Source: Miltoncostaea sp963823515
Lineage (GTDB): Bacteria > Actinomycetota > Thermoleophilia > Miltoncostaeales > Miltoncostaeaceae
Direction of reading: 5' to 3'
NCBI GenBank assembly: GCA_963823515.1
Contig: CAWGMB010000015.1
Span: 41,895 to 105,894, forward strand
DNA length: 64,000 bases
Made by a program: the position numbers and the translations under genes. Numbering within the stretch: the stretch's first letter is position 1; every line of letters starts with the position of its first letter. The notes under the pieces were generated by a model. That model was not told the origin of the DNA. It saw nothing but the letters and a program-made list of their open reading frames with translations, and ran no database searches. Shown in pieces: positions 38,529 to 45,586 of the stretch.

Positions 38529-39653
38529 ATGCGCCGCCTCACCCTCCTGTCCGCCGCCCTGGCGGGCGCCGCCCTGGCGGCGGCCCTGCCGGCGACGGCA
38601 CCCGCGCAGACCGGGGTCGTCTCGGCGATGAGCTGCCTCGCCCAGAGCGATGCGGCGGGCATCGACGCGATGCTCGCGCGCGCCGGCAGCCCTCTGGCGG
38701 GCGAGGGCGCGACCTTCGTCTCCGAGGGCGCCTCCGCGGGGATCGATCCGCGCGCGCTCGTCGCGATCGCCGCGCACGAGACGATGCTCGAGACCTACGT
38801 CCCGTCGCAGGCGATCCACAACCCGTTCGGCCTCGGGCCCGGCATCGCGTTCGCGACCGACGCCGCCGCCATCGCCCGCGCCGCCTCGACGCTGGGTGCG
38901 TACTACCTGCCCGAGGGGCGCGTGACGCTCGACGCGATCGGCGCCAAGTGGGCTCCGATCGGCGTCGCGAACGACCCCGACGGCCTCAACGCGAACTGGA
39001 CGGGGGGCGTCGGCGCGTATTACTCCGCGCTCGGGGGCGACCCGGGCAGGCCGGTGCTCGCCGCCGCGCAGGACGAGGTCCCGTCCTGCCTCGGCGCGCC
39101 GTCGCTCGCGCCCCCGCTCACGGCCGCCGCCGCTCCCGCCGGTCCGCCGGTCGTGACCGCGTGGGGCGGCGCGGTGCCGCGCGTCTCGGGCACCGGCGCG
39201 GCCGGAGGCTCGGATCCGCGCGACGGCCGCCCCGCCGTGCTCGACGGCTTCATCTTCCCCCTCGCCCTCCCGCAGGGGGCGCCGGCCGCATATCGCGATG
39301 CGTACGGGGACCCGGGCCCCACGGAGTGCGACGGGGGCCGCCGCCAGTGCGCCGTCACCATCGCGAGCGCGCCCGGCGCGGCCGCCGTCGCGATGATCGC
39401 CGGGACCCTGCGGGGCGCCGACGCCGCCGAGGCCGAGCGCGGCATCGCCTTCTGGATCGAGACGGCTGCGGGCGACCGCGTGGGCTACGGCCCGCTCGCC
39501 TCGTACGCGGGCGGCGTGGTGCACGGGGCCGCCGTCACCGCCGGCGAGCAGCTCGGCGCGACCGCGGGCTGGGTCAGGATCGCCTGGGAACGCGACGGGG
39601 CGCCGCTGAACCCCTTCCCGCTGCTCGCCGCGACCCGGCCGCCGAACGGCTGA
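38529..39653 (+). CDS. Secreted glucosaminidase-like protein with degenerate M23-like domain
   Basis: The 374-residue protein has a signal peptide (RRLTLLSAALAGAALAAALP), then a lysozyme-like region (about 45-180). This region contains SEGASAGIDPRALVAIAAHE (candidate catalytic glutamate in AAHET) and HNPFGLGPG, the pattern of FlgJ/glucosaminidase-type peptidoglycan hydrolases. A low-complexity Ala/Pro linker follows (about 190-240). The C-terminal domain (about 245-370: IFPLALPQGAPAAYRDAYGD, VGYGPLASYAGGVV, DGAPLNPFPLL) looks like a LytM/M23 fold. The expected HxxxD and HxH zinc ligands are replaced, so it may only bind the wall. Both domain calls are by pattern. Confidence 0.6.
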   Translation: MRRLTLLSAALAGAALAAALPATAPAQTGVVSAMSCLAQSDAAGIDAMLARAGSPLAGEGATFVSEGASAGIDPRALVAIAAHETMLETYVPSQAIHNPFGLGPGIAFATDAAAIARAASTLGAYYLPEGRVTLDAIGAKWAPIGVANDPDGLNANWTGGVGAYYSALGGDPGRPVLAAAQDEVPSCLGAPSLAPPLTAAAAPAGPPVVTAWGGAVPRVSGTGAAGGSDPRDGRPAVLDGFIFPLALPQGAPAAYRDAYGDPGPTECDGGRRQCAVTIASAPGAAAVAMIAGTLRGADAAEAERGIAFWIETAAGDRVGYGPLASYAGGVVHGAAVTAGEQLGATAGWVRIAWERDGAPLNPFPLLAATRPPNG

Positions 39654-39672
39654 CCCTCCGGGCGGGCGCCGC

Positions 39673-40071
39673 GTGGACGATCCCGGCTCCCGCCACGCGG
39701 CGCTCGACGCCTTCATCGCCGACTACGCGGCGGGGCGCTGGTTCGAGGCCCACGAGGTGCTCGAGCAGGCCTGGCGCCGCTCCGACGAGCCGCCGATGCC
39801 CTTCCTGCAGGGCCTGATCCAGTGGGCGGTCGCCCTTGAGCACCACCGCCGCGGGAACGCGCACGGGGCCCGGGCGCTCGCCGACCGCGCGCTGCGCAAC
39901 CTCGCCGGCGCCCCTACCGGGTACCTCGGCGTCGACCTGTCGGCCTGCAGACGGGCGGCGCCCGGCATCCGGAGCGCCTTCGCGGCATGGGAGGCCGGAG
40001 GGCCGCGACCGGAGATCGCCCCGCCGCCGATCCCGCCCCGGGGCGACGACCCGGGCGCGGCCGTAGGCTGA
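39673..40071 (+). CDS. DUF309-family protein
   Basis: The 132-residue protein shows the DUF309 pattern: AGRWFEAHEVLEQAWRRSDE, PFLQGLIQWAVALEHHRRGN and GARALADRALRNLAG. The histidine/glutamate helices (EAHE, EHH) suggest a small all-helical bundle, possibly metal-binding. The family has no established function. The GTG start lies 19 nt after the previous gene. The C-terminal 30 residues are proline-rich and probably disordered. Confidence 0.8.
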   Translation: MDDPGSRHAALDAFIADYAAGRWFEAHEVLEQAWRRSDEPPMPFLQGLIQWAVALEHHRRGNAHGARALADRALRNLAGAPTGYLGVDLSACRRAAPGIRSAFAAWEAGGPRPEIAPPPIPPRGDDPGAAVG

Positions 40072-40102
40072 CGGTCTCCCGCACCCTCGCGAAAGGCCTT
40101 CC

Positions 40103-41101
40103 GTGAACGCCGTCGTCCTCACAGAGACCGGACCCCCGGACGTCCTGCGCCCGGGCACCGCGCCCGACCCCGTCGCCGGGCCGGGCGAGGTCGTCGTGGC
40201 CCTGCGGGCCGCCGCGCTGAACCGGCGCGACGTGTTCCTGCGCAAGGGCATCGCACCGAGCCCGCTCCCCGTCATCCCCGGTTCCGACGGCGCCGGCGTC
40301 GTCCGCGCGATCGGCGCGGGCGTGAGCGGGATGTCGGAGGGCGACGAGGTCGTCATCCTGCCCTCGCTCGGGTGGGGCGGCGGCGAGGACGCGCCCGACC
40401 CCGGGTTCCGCATCCTCGGGGGGCCGGACGACGGCACCTACGCGGAACTGATCCGGATCCCGGCCGAGAACGTCTTCGCGAAGCCGCCGCGCCTGTCGTT
40501 CGAGGAGGCCGCGGCGCTGCCCCTCGCCGGCCTCACCGCCTACCGCGCCCTCGTCAGCCGCGCGCGCGTCCGCTCGGGCGAGACGGTCCTGATCCTCGGC
40601 ATCGGGGGCGGCGTCGCGACGATCGCCCTCCACATCGCGCGGGCCGCCGGGTGCCGGGTGATCGTCACCTCGTCCTCCGACGAGAAGCTCGCCCGGGCCG
40701 CCGAGCTCGGCGCCGCAGGCGGCGTCAACTACACCGCGGGCGACTGGGTGGCCGCCGTGAAGGAGATGTCCGGCGGGGGCGTCGACGTGGTGGTCGACTC
40801 GGTCGGCTCGACGTGGGCCGACAGCATCAACAGCGTGCGACCGGGAGGGCGGGTGGTCGCCTTCGGAGGCACCGGCGGCGGCAAGGTCGAGCTGATGGTC
40901 AGGCCCGTCACCATGGGCCAGGTGTCGTTCCTCGGCACGACGATGGGCAGTCCCCGGGACTTCGCCGGGCTGCTCGCGGCCGTCGCCCACCAGACCTGGG
41001 CCCCCGTCATCGACTCGGTCCGTCCGCTGGCCGAGGTCGCCTCCGCCCACGCCCGCGAGGAGGCCGGCGAGCACTTCGGCAAGCTGGTGCTCACGATCTG
41101 A
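40103..41101 (+). CDS. Zinc-type alcohol dehydrogenase/quinone oxidoreductase (MDR family)
   Basis: The 332-residue medium-chain reductase has a GroES-like N-terminal part (ALRAAALNRRDVFLRKGIAP, PGSDGAGVVRAIGAGVSGMS, GDEVVILPSLGWGGG) and an NADPH-binding Rossmann fold (VLILGIGGGVATIALHIARA, VIVTSSSDEKLARAAELGAA). The catalytic zinc ligands of alcohol dehydrogenases (C and H after the GroES motif) are not evident, and the structural-zinc cysteine cluster is absent. It therefore resembles zinc-independent quinone or enone reductases. The GTG has GAAAGG about 8 nt upstream. It ends in a cluster of hairpins facing the ABC-F gene. Confidence 0.88.
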   Translation: MNAVVLTETGPPDVLRPGTAPDPVAGPGEVVVALRAAALNRRDVFLRKGIAPSPLPVIPGSDGAGVVRAIGAGVSGMSEGDEVVILPSLGWGGGEDAPDPGFRILGGPDDGTYAELIRIPAENVFAKPPRLSFEEAAALPLAGLTAYRALVSRARVRSGETVLILGIGGGVATIALHIARAAGCRVIVTSSSDEKLARAAELGAAGGVNYTAGDWVAAVKEMSGGGVDVVVDSVGSTWADSINSVRPGGRVVAFGGTGGGKVELMVRPVTMGQVSFLGTTMGSPRDFAGLLAAVAHQTWAPVIDSVRPLAEVASAHAREEAGEHFGKLVLTI

Positions 41102-41129
41102 CCGCAGGCGCGCAGGGGGTGGGACCGAA

Positions 41130-41204
41130 GCGGTCTCACTCCCCTTGCCGGGGCCGATCGTCCCCCGCAAAGGGTGCGAGACCGCCAACGTCCCCGCAGG
41201 GGAC
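41130..41204. terminator. Hairpin cluster between convergent MDR and ABC-F genes
   Basis: GCGGTCTC (41130-41137) pairs with GAGACCGC (41178-41185) as the base of an imperfect stem of about 24 bp. A second perfect hairpin, GTCCCC-GCA-GGGGAC, follows at 41190-41204. The 118-nt gap holds nothing else. It probably terminates transcription in both directions. Confidence 0.5.
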
Positions 41205-41219
41205 CGACAGCACCCCCCG

Positions 41220-42851
41220 CTACGCGGTGAGCTCCCGGACGACCCCGTCCTCCACGACGACCCTCCGGGTCACCGCGACGCGCTCCAGCATGCGGCGGTC
41301 GTGCGTCACCAGGATGAGCGTGCCCTCGTAGCCGCCGAGCGCGTCCTCGAGCTGCTCGATCGCCTCGAGGTCGAGGTGGTTGGTGGGCTCGTCGAGCACC
41401 AGGCAGGTCACCTCGCGCGCGGCGAGGATCGCCATCAGCGCGCGCGTGCGCTCGCCGGGTGAGAGGTGCTCGGCGGGGCGCTCGACCCGGTCGGCGTCGA
41501 GGGAGAACTTGGCGAGCAGCGTTCGCGCCTCCTGGGCGGGCAGGCCCGAGCGCTCCATCACGGCGTCCAGCAGGCGCGGGGCGCCGAAGAGCGCCGTGCG
41601 CTCCTGCTCGATCTCCCCGATCACGACCGAGGGGCCGGTGCGCCCGGCGCCGGCCGCGAGGACGATCCGCCCGAGCAGCGCGGAGATCAGGGTGCTCTTG
41701 CCGCCCCCGTTCGGACCGGTCACCACCAGCCGGTCGCCGCGGCGCACGTCGAGATCGACCGGCCCCAGGCGGAAGCCCCCCCGCTCCACGACGGCCCCCT
41801 CCAGCACGGCGACCACGTCGCCGCCGCCGCGCCCCGAGGCGAGGCGCAGCTGCAGCCGCCACCCCTCCCACGGCTTCTCCACCACGTCGAGCCGATCGAT
41901 GGCGCGCTCGGTGGCGCGGACCTTCGACGCCTGCTGCTCGGAGCGCTCGGCCCGCATGGAGCGCCCGATCTTGTCGGGGTCCTTCGGCCGTTTCTTCTCC
42001 TTCTTCACGCCCTCCTCCGACCACGCGCGCTGGCGGCGCATGCGGTCCTCCAGGCGGCCCTTCTCGCCGGCGTAGCGGCCGTGCGCGTCGTACTGGCGCT
42101 CGCGAGCCTGGTCGCGCTGGGCGATGTAGTCGCTCCAGCCGCCCGCGTACTCGCGCACCTCGTGCGTGGGCTCCACCACCTCGACGATCCGGCGGACGCA
42201 GCGGTCGAGGAAGGCACGGTCGTGCGAGACGGTGACGACCGCCCCGCGGTGGGCGTCGACCAGGCGCTCGAGGATGTCGAGACCGGAGAAATCGAGGTCG
42301 TTGGTCGGCTCGTCGAGCAGAAGGAGGTCCACCCGCGCCAGGATCAGCACGGCCAGGCCGACCCGGGCGGCCTGGCCGCCGGAGAGGGCCCCCATCGGCA
42401 GGTCGAGCCGATCCGGCGAGAGGCCGACCTCGGTGAGCGCGGCACCGGAGCGGGCCCCGAGGTCGTCGCCGCCGAGGCCGAGGAACGCGTCCAGGGCCTC
42501 CGAGTACTCGTCGACCCGGCCGGGATCCTCCGCGAGCGCCGCGGTGAGCGCGTCGAGGCGCGCCTCCGCCGCGGCGACGCCGGTGCGTCGCGCGAGGTGC
42601 TCCGCGACCGTCTCGCGGCCGGCCGGCCGGCCGCGCTGGTCGAGAAGGCCGATCCGCAGCCCCGGCGGCGCGCGGAGGATCCTCCCCTGGTCCGGCGGCT
42701 CGGCCCCGGCCATCACCCGCAGCAACGTCGACTTGCCGATGCCGTTCGGCCCGACCACCCCGATCCGGGCCTCGTCCGGCACCAGGAGCGAGACGGCCTT
42801 CAGCACCGTCCGGGGCCCATAGGCCTTCGAGACCCCATCCAGCGAGAGCAT
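41220..42851 (-). CDS. ABC-F family ATPase (first copy)
   Basis: This is a soluble twin-ATPase protein of the kind that acts on ribosomes rather than membranes. The 543 residues contain two nucleotide-binding domains: Walker A GVVGPNGIGKSTLLRVM and VVTGPNGGGKSTLISAL; signatures LSGGQAARVGLAVLILARVD and LSPGERTRALMAILAAREVT; Walker B LLLLDEPTNDLDFSG and CLVLDEPTNHLDLEA. The charged linker (about 250-320, RMRRQRAWSEEGVKKEKKRP) is the P-site tRNA-interaction region of ABC-F proteins. There are no membrane segments. The ATG is followed directly by SLDGVSKAYGPRTVL. A tandem palindromic operator lies 77-116 bp upstream, which raises the possibility of an inducible antibiotic-resistance factor (inference). 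Confidence 0.9.
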   Translation of the reverse strand: MLSLDGVSKAYGPRTVLKAVSLLVPDEARIGVVGPNGIGKSTLLRVMAGAEPPDQGRILRAPPGLRIGLLDQRGRPAGRETVAEHLARRTGVAAAEARLDALTAALAEDPGRVDEYSEALDAFLGLGGDDLGARSGAALTEVGLSPDRLDLPMGALSGGQAARVGLAVLILARVDLLLLDEPTNDLDFSGLDILERLVDAHRGAVVTVSHDRAFLDRCVRRIVEVVEPTHEVREYAGGWSDYIAQRDQARERQYDAHGRYAGEKGRLEDRMRRQRAWSEEGVKKEKKRPKDPDKIGRSMRAERSEQQASKVRATERAIDRLDVVEKPWEGWRLQLRLASGRGGGDVVAVLEGAVVERGGFRLGPVDLDVRRGDRLVVTGPNGGGKSTLISALLGRIVLAAGAGRTGPSVVIGEIEQERTALFGAPRLLDAVMERSGLPAQEARTLLAKFSLDADRVERPAEHLSPGERTRALMAILAAREVTCLVLDEPTNHLDLEAIEQLEDALGGYEGTLILVTHDRRMLERVAVTRRVVVEDGVVRELTA

Positions 42852-42927
42852 CGCGGCAGCGTCGCAGATCGATCGGCGGGGCGCGGGCGGGCCTCGCGAT
42901 GGCCTCTCGGACGGGGTGGAGGCGGGG

Positions 42928-42966
42928 GCGCGCCAATTGGCGCGCGCGGGGTGCGCCAATTGGCGC
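42928..42966. promoter_or_regulatory. Tandem palindromic operator in divergent promoter region
   Basis: Two copies of GCGCCAATTGGCGC occur with centres 23 bp apart. The first extends to a perfect 18-bp palindrome (GCGCGCCAATTGGCGCGC, 42928-42945); the second is 42953-42966. They lie in the 196-bp gap between the divergent ABC-F and M42 peptidase genes, about 80-120 bp from each start. Paired palindromes about two helical turns apart are typical of dimeric regulators binding cooperatively. No regulator gene is adjacent. Confidence 0.65.
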
Positions 42967-43033
42967 GCGCCCACCCACGACACGCCGGCACCACCCCGCC
43001 GACCGCCCCCGGCGTACGCCGCTGCCGCTCCAC

Positions 43034-43039
43034 TAGTCT
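43034..43039 (+). promoter_or_regulatory. -10 element for leaderless M42 peptidase gene
   Basis: TAGTCT lies 8 nt before the GTG at 43048. No ribosome-binding site is seen. The palindromic operator is about 70-110 bp upstream. Confidence 0.45.
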
Positions 43040-43047
43040 CCCCGGCC

Positions 43048-44079
43048 GTGGACATGGACCTCCTCACGGCGCTCTGCGAGGCGGCCGGCACCTCCGGCCG
43101 AGAGGAGCGCGTGCGGGCCGTGGTGGCGCCGCGCCTGGAGGAGCTGTGCGACCGCGTGGAGACCGATCCGCTCGGGAACCTGTCGGGTGTCCGGGAGGGC
43201 GGCCCGCGGCGGCTGATGCTGGCCGCGCACATGGACGAGATCGGGCTGATGGTCACGCACATCGACGACAACGGCTTCGTCCGGATGATCCCGATCGGCG
43301 GATGGGACGCGCGGACGCTCGTCGGGCAGAGCGTCAGCGTGCACGGCCGCGAGGACCTCGAGGGCGTCGTCGGGCTGCCGCCGGTGCACCTGCTCGACCA
43401 GAAGGACCGTGCCAAGGCGCTCGAGGTCACCGATCTCGCCATCGACCTCGGCCTCCCCGCCGACCGCGTCCGCGAGCTGGTGCGCGCCGGCGACGTCGCC
43501 ACGCGCGTCCGCGCCCTCCGCCGGCTGGGCGATCTGGTCACGGGCAAGAGCCTCGATGACCGCGTCGGCGTTTTCGTGATGCTGGAGGCCCTGCGCGCGG
43601 CCGGGCCGTCGGCGGTGGAGGTCGTCGCCACGGCGACCGTGCAGGAGGAGGTCGGCCTGCGCGGGGCGCGCGTCGCCACCGCGCGGATCCGGCCGGACAT
43701 CGCCCTCGCCATCGACACCTGCCCCGCCAACGACGGGCCGGGTGCGCCCGCCGGCGGCGCGACCACGCGTCTCGGCAAGGGCACGGCGATCCGGGTCATG
43801 GACGCGAGCGCCATCGGCGCTCCCGCGCTGGTGGACCTGCTCACCCGCATCGCGCGGGAGCGCGACATCCCCCACCAGTTCCACGTGGCCAACCGCGGCG
43901 GCACCGACACCGGGAGCCTGCAACTCTCTGGCGAGGGCGCGGTGGCCGGGTGCGTCTCGATCCCGACCCGCTACGTGCACTCCAGCGTCGAGGCGTGCCA
44001 CCCGGACGACATCGAGGCTTCGATCCGCCTGGTTGCGGGCCTCATCGAGCGGATCGGTGAGCTCGAGGTCCCCGCCTGA
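43048..44079 (+). CDS. M42-family metallo-aminopeptidase (FrvX/deblocking aminopeptidase type)
   Basis: This cytosolic dinuclear-metal peptidase trims peptides from the N-terminus. The 343-residue protein has the family ligands in order: RLMLAAHMDEIGLMVTHIDD (His/Asp), DLVTGKSLDDRVGVFVMLEA (bridging Asp), ATVQEEVGLRGARVATARI (catalytic Glu-Glu), DIALAIDTC (Asp) and the C-terminal histidine in SIPTRYVHSSVEACH. All ligands are intact and the length is normal. The GTG start (8 nt from a -10 sequence) is preferred over an ATG two codons later. An upstream in-frame ATG at 42916 would cross the operator and is rejected. Confidence 0.92.
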   Translation: MDMDLLTALCEAAGTSGREERVRAVVAPRLEELCDRVETDPLGNLSGVREGGPRRLMLAAHMDEIGLMVTHIDDNGFVRMIPIGGWDARTLVGQSVSVHGREDLEGVVGLPPVHLLDQKDRAKALEVTDLAIDLGLPADRVRELVRAGDVATRVRALRRLGDLVTGKSLDDRVGVFVMLEALRAAGPSAVEVVATATVQEEVGLRGARVATARIRPDIALAIDTCPANDGPGAPAGGATTRLGKGTAIRVMDASAIGAPALVDLLTRIARERDIPHQFHVANRGGTDTGSLQLSGEGAVAGCVSIPTRYVHSSVEACHPDDIEASIRLVAGLIERIGELEVPA

Positions 44080-44091
44080 CCCCGCCCGGGC

Positions 44092-44958
44092 TCAGGCGAT
44101 CAGCACCCCGACGACGAACGCCCCGACGATGAGGGCGCCGACGGCGGTCCAACCCGGGACCCCGACCCGCCCGTAGGCCAGGTGCCCGCGCCCGTAGCCG
44201 GAGAGCACGAACGCGGCCGCGGCACCGCCGACGATTCCGCCGATGTGGCCGCCGATCGAGATGCCGGGCAGGACGAATGTGATGACCAGGTTGAGCAGCA
44301 GCAGCATGCCGACCGACGACTCCAGGAGCGCCAGGCCCCGCTGGCGCTCGAGCAGGTAGAGGGCGGCCATCAGCCCGAAGACGCCTCCCGACGCACCGAT
44401 CGTGGGCGACCCCGGGCTGAGGAGGAGCGCGCCCACCGATCCCCCCAGGAGCGCCGAGAAGTAGATGGCCAGGAAGCGCGCGGAGCCGGCGTACCGCTCG
44501 AGCGCGCCGCCGAGGATCCAGAGCAGGTACATGTTGAAGCCGATGTGGATGATCGACGCGTGCAGGAACCCGCCGGTCACGAGGCGCCACCACTCGCCGT
44601 CGGCGATCGCCGGCCCGTAGACCGCGCCGTCGCCCACCAGGCTCGACAGGTCGGCGTCCTGGACGCTCCCCGCCTGGATCGCCTGCGCCAGGTAGAAGAC
44701 GATGTTGAGGGCGATCAGCGCCCCGGTCGCGACCACGGTGTCGGAGCCCGCCCGCGCCCTCATGCGCCGGGCTCCCGCGCCGGCCGACGACGCCGTGCCG
44801 CGCGCGCACTCGGGGCAGCGCACCCCGACGGCGGCGGTGGTCATGCACGATGTGCAGATCGGCCGCTCGCAGTTGGAGCAGGACAGAAGGGTCTCGCGAT
44901 CCGGGTGCCGGTAGCAGTGCATCGTGTCCGGCGCGGTGGTGTCGGTCGGGGCGGCCAT
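44092..44958 (-). CDS. Rhomboid-family intramembrane serine protease with N-terminal zinc motif
   Basis: The 288-residue protein starts with a B-box-like zinc module (about 13-53: MHCYRHPDRETLLSCSNCER, CTSCMTTAAVGVRCPECARG) followed by six membrane helices. Rhomboid features are present: GEWWRLVTGGFLHASIIHIG with HxxxN (HIGFN), the catalytic serine motif GASGGVFGLMAALYLLE, and the catalytic histidine in GGHIGGIVGGAAAAFV. It should cleave membrane proteins within the bilayer. A TACCCT -10 sequence lies 10 nt upstream of the ATG, giving a nearly leaderless mRNA. It converges on the M42 gene with a 12-nt gap. Confidence 0.9.
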   Translation of the reverse strand: MAAPTDTTAPDTMHCYRHPDRETLLSCSNCERPICTSCMTTAAVGVRCPECARGTASSAGAGARRMRARAGSDTVVATGALIALNIVFYLAQAIQAGSVQDADLSSLVGDGAVYGPAIADGEWWRLVTGGFLHASIIHIGFNMYLLWILGGALERYAGSARFLAIYFSALLGGSVGALLLSPGSPTIGASGGVFGLMAALYLLERQRGLALLESSVGMLLLLNLVITFVLPGISIGGHIGGIVGGAAAAFVLSGYGRGHLAYGRVGVPGWTAVGALIVGAFVVGVLIA

Positions 44959-45065
44959 ACGACGCGGAAGGGTAGCGCGCGTGCCGGGCCGGGCCGCGCG
45001 CACCCGGGCTCGCCGTGCGGTGGGGTGCGCGGCGTCGCGGATGGAACCGCGCCGACCCCGGTCGG

Positions 45066-45491
45066 CTACCCGAGCAGGCCCATGGCGCGAGGACCTCGCG
45101 CGCGGCCGCGGCCGCGGCGCCGCAGCGCGATCAGGCTGAAGATGCCGGCGCCGAAGAGCCCGATGGCCGTACGCGTGGGGCTGACCCACCAGCAGGCGCC
45201 GAGGACGCCGACGGTCAGCACGGCGATGGCGATACGCGCCCGGATCGCGGTGGCGCGGCGGCTCCTCCGCACGGGGACGGCGGCGCGGAAGCGCGAGACC
45301 GCCAGCTCCTCGTCGATGCTCCGGGGGCCGTGGCTCCCGGGCGGAGAGGAGAGGTCGGTCCACGCCTCGCGCCCCGCGACGCGGGCGACCACGGCGAGCT
45401 CGGTGTCGCTGAGAGAGGGGGCGGGCATCTGGTGCTGCTTCTCGGCAGCGCCTCCCGGAACTTGAGGGTCGGTCGGATGCGCGTTGAACAT
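45066..45491 (-). CDS. Hypothetical membrane protein with two C-terminal helices
   Basis: The 141-residue protein has a polar N-terminal half (SLSDTELAVVARVAGREAWT, then SIDEELAVSRFRAAVPVR) and two adjacent hydrophobic helices (about 88-105, IRARIAIAVLTVGVLGACWW; and 108-124, TAIGLFGAGIFSLIAL), ending in a basic RRRGRGRARG tail. The layout is reminiscent of DUF3040 proteins, but the sequence match is weak. The ATG at 45491 has a GGTGA site; an internal ATG at 45428 is possible. It is divergent from gltB, and its start overlaps the gltB promoter, so the two genes may compete for expression. Confidence 0.6.
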   Translation of the reverse strand: MFNAHPTDPQVPGGAAEKQHQMPAPSLSDTELAVVARVAGREAWTDLSSPPGSHGPRSIDEELAVSRFRAAVPVRRSRRATAIRARIAIAVLTVGVLGACWWVSPTRTAIGLFGAGIFSLIALRRRGRGRARGPRAMGLLG

Positions 45492-45512
45492 TTCGTCACC
45501 GCCGGGTTTACT
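45484..45512 (+). promoter_or_regulatory. Promoter of the glutamate synthase gene
   Basis: TTGAAC (45484-45489), a 17-nt spacer and TTTACT (45507-45512) lie 75 nt before the gltB ATG. Unlike many genes in this window, gltB thus has a leader of about 65-70 nt. Confidence 0.6.
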
Positions 45513-45586
45513 GGACGTTCGCGCGCCGGTCCCGTGGTGGGCCGGCGCCAGCGTGTTCGCAGGCCCCACGACCGAGAGGCCCGTGC

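Noticed and set aside
42916..43047. N-terminal extension of the M42 peptidase from an upstream ATG
   Set aside because: It would translate through the palindromic operator, and the sequence (ARQLARAGCANWRAP) is just that repeat. The GTG at 43048 gives a normal N-terminus.
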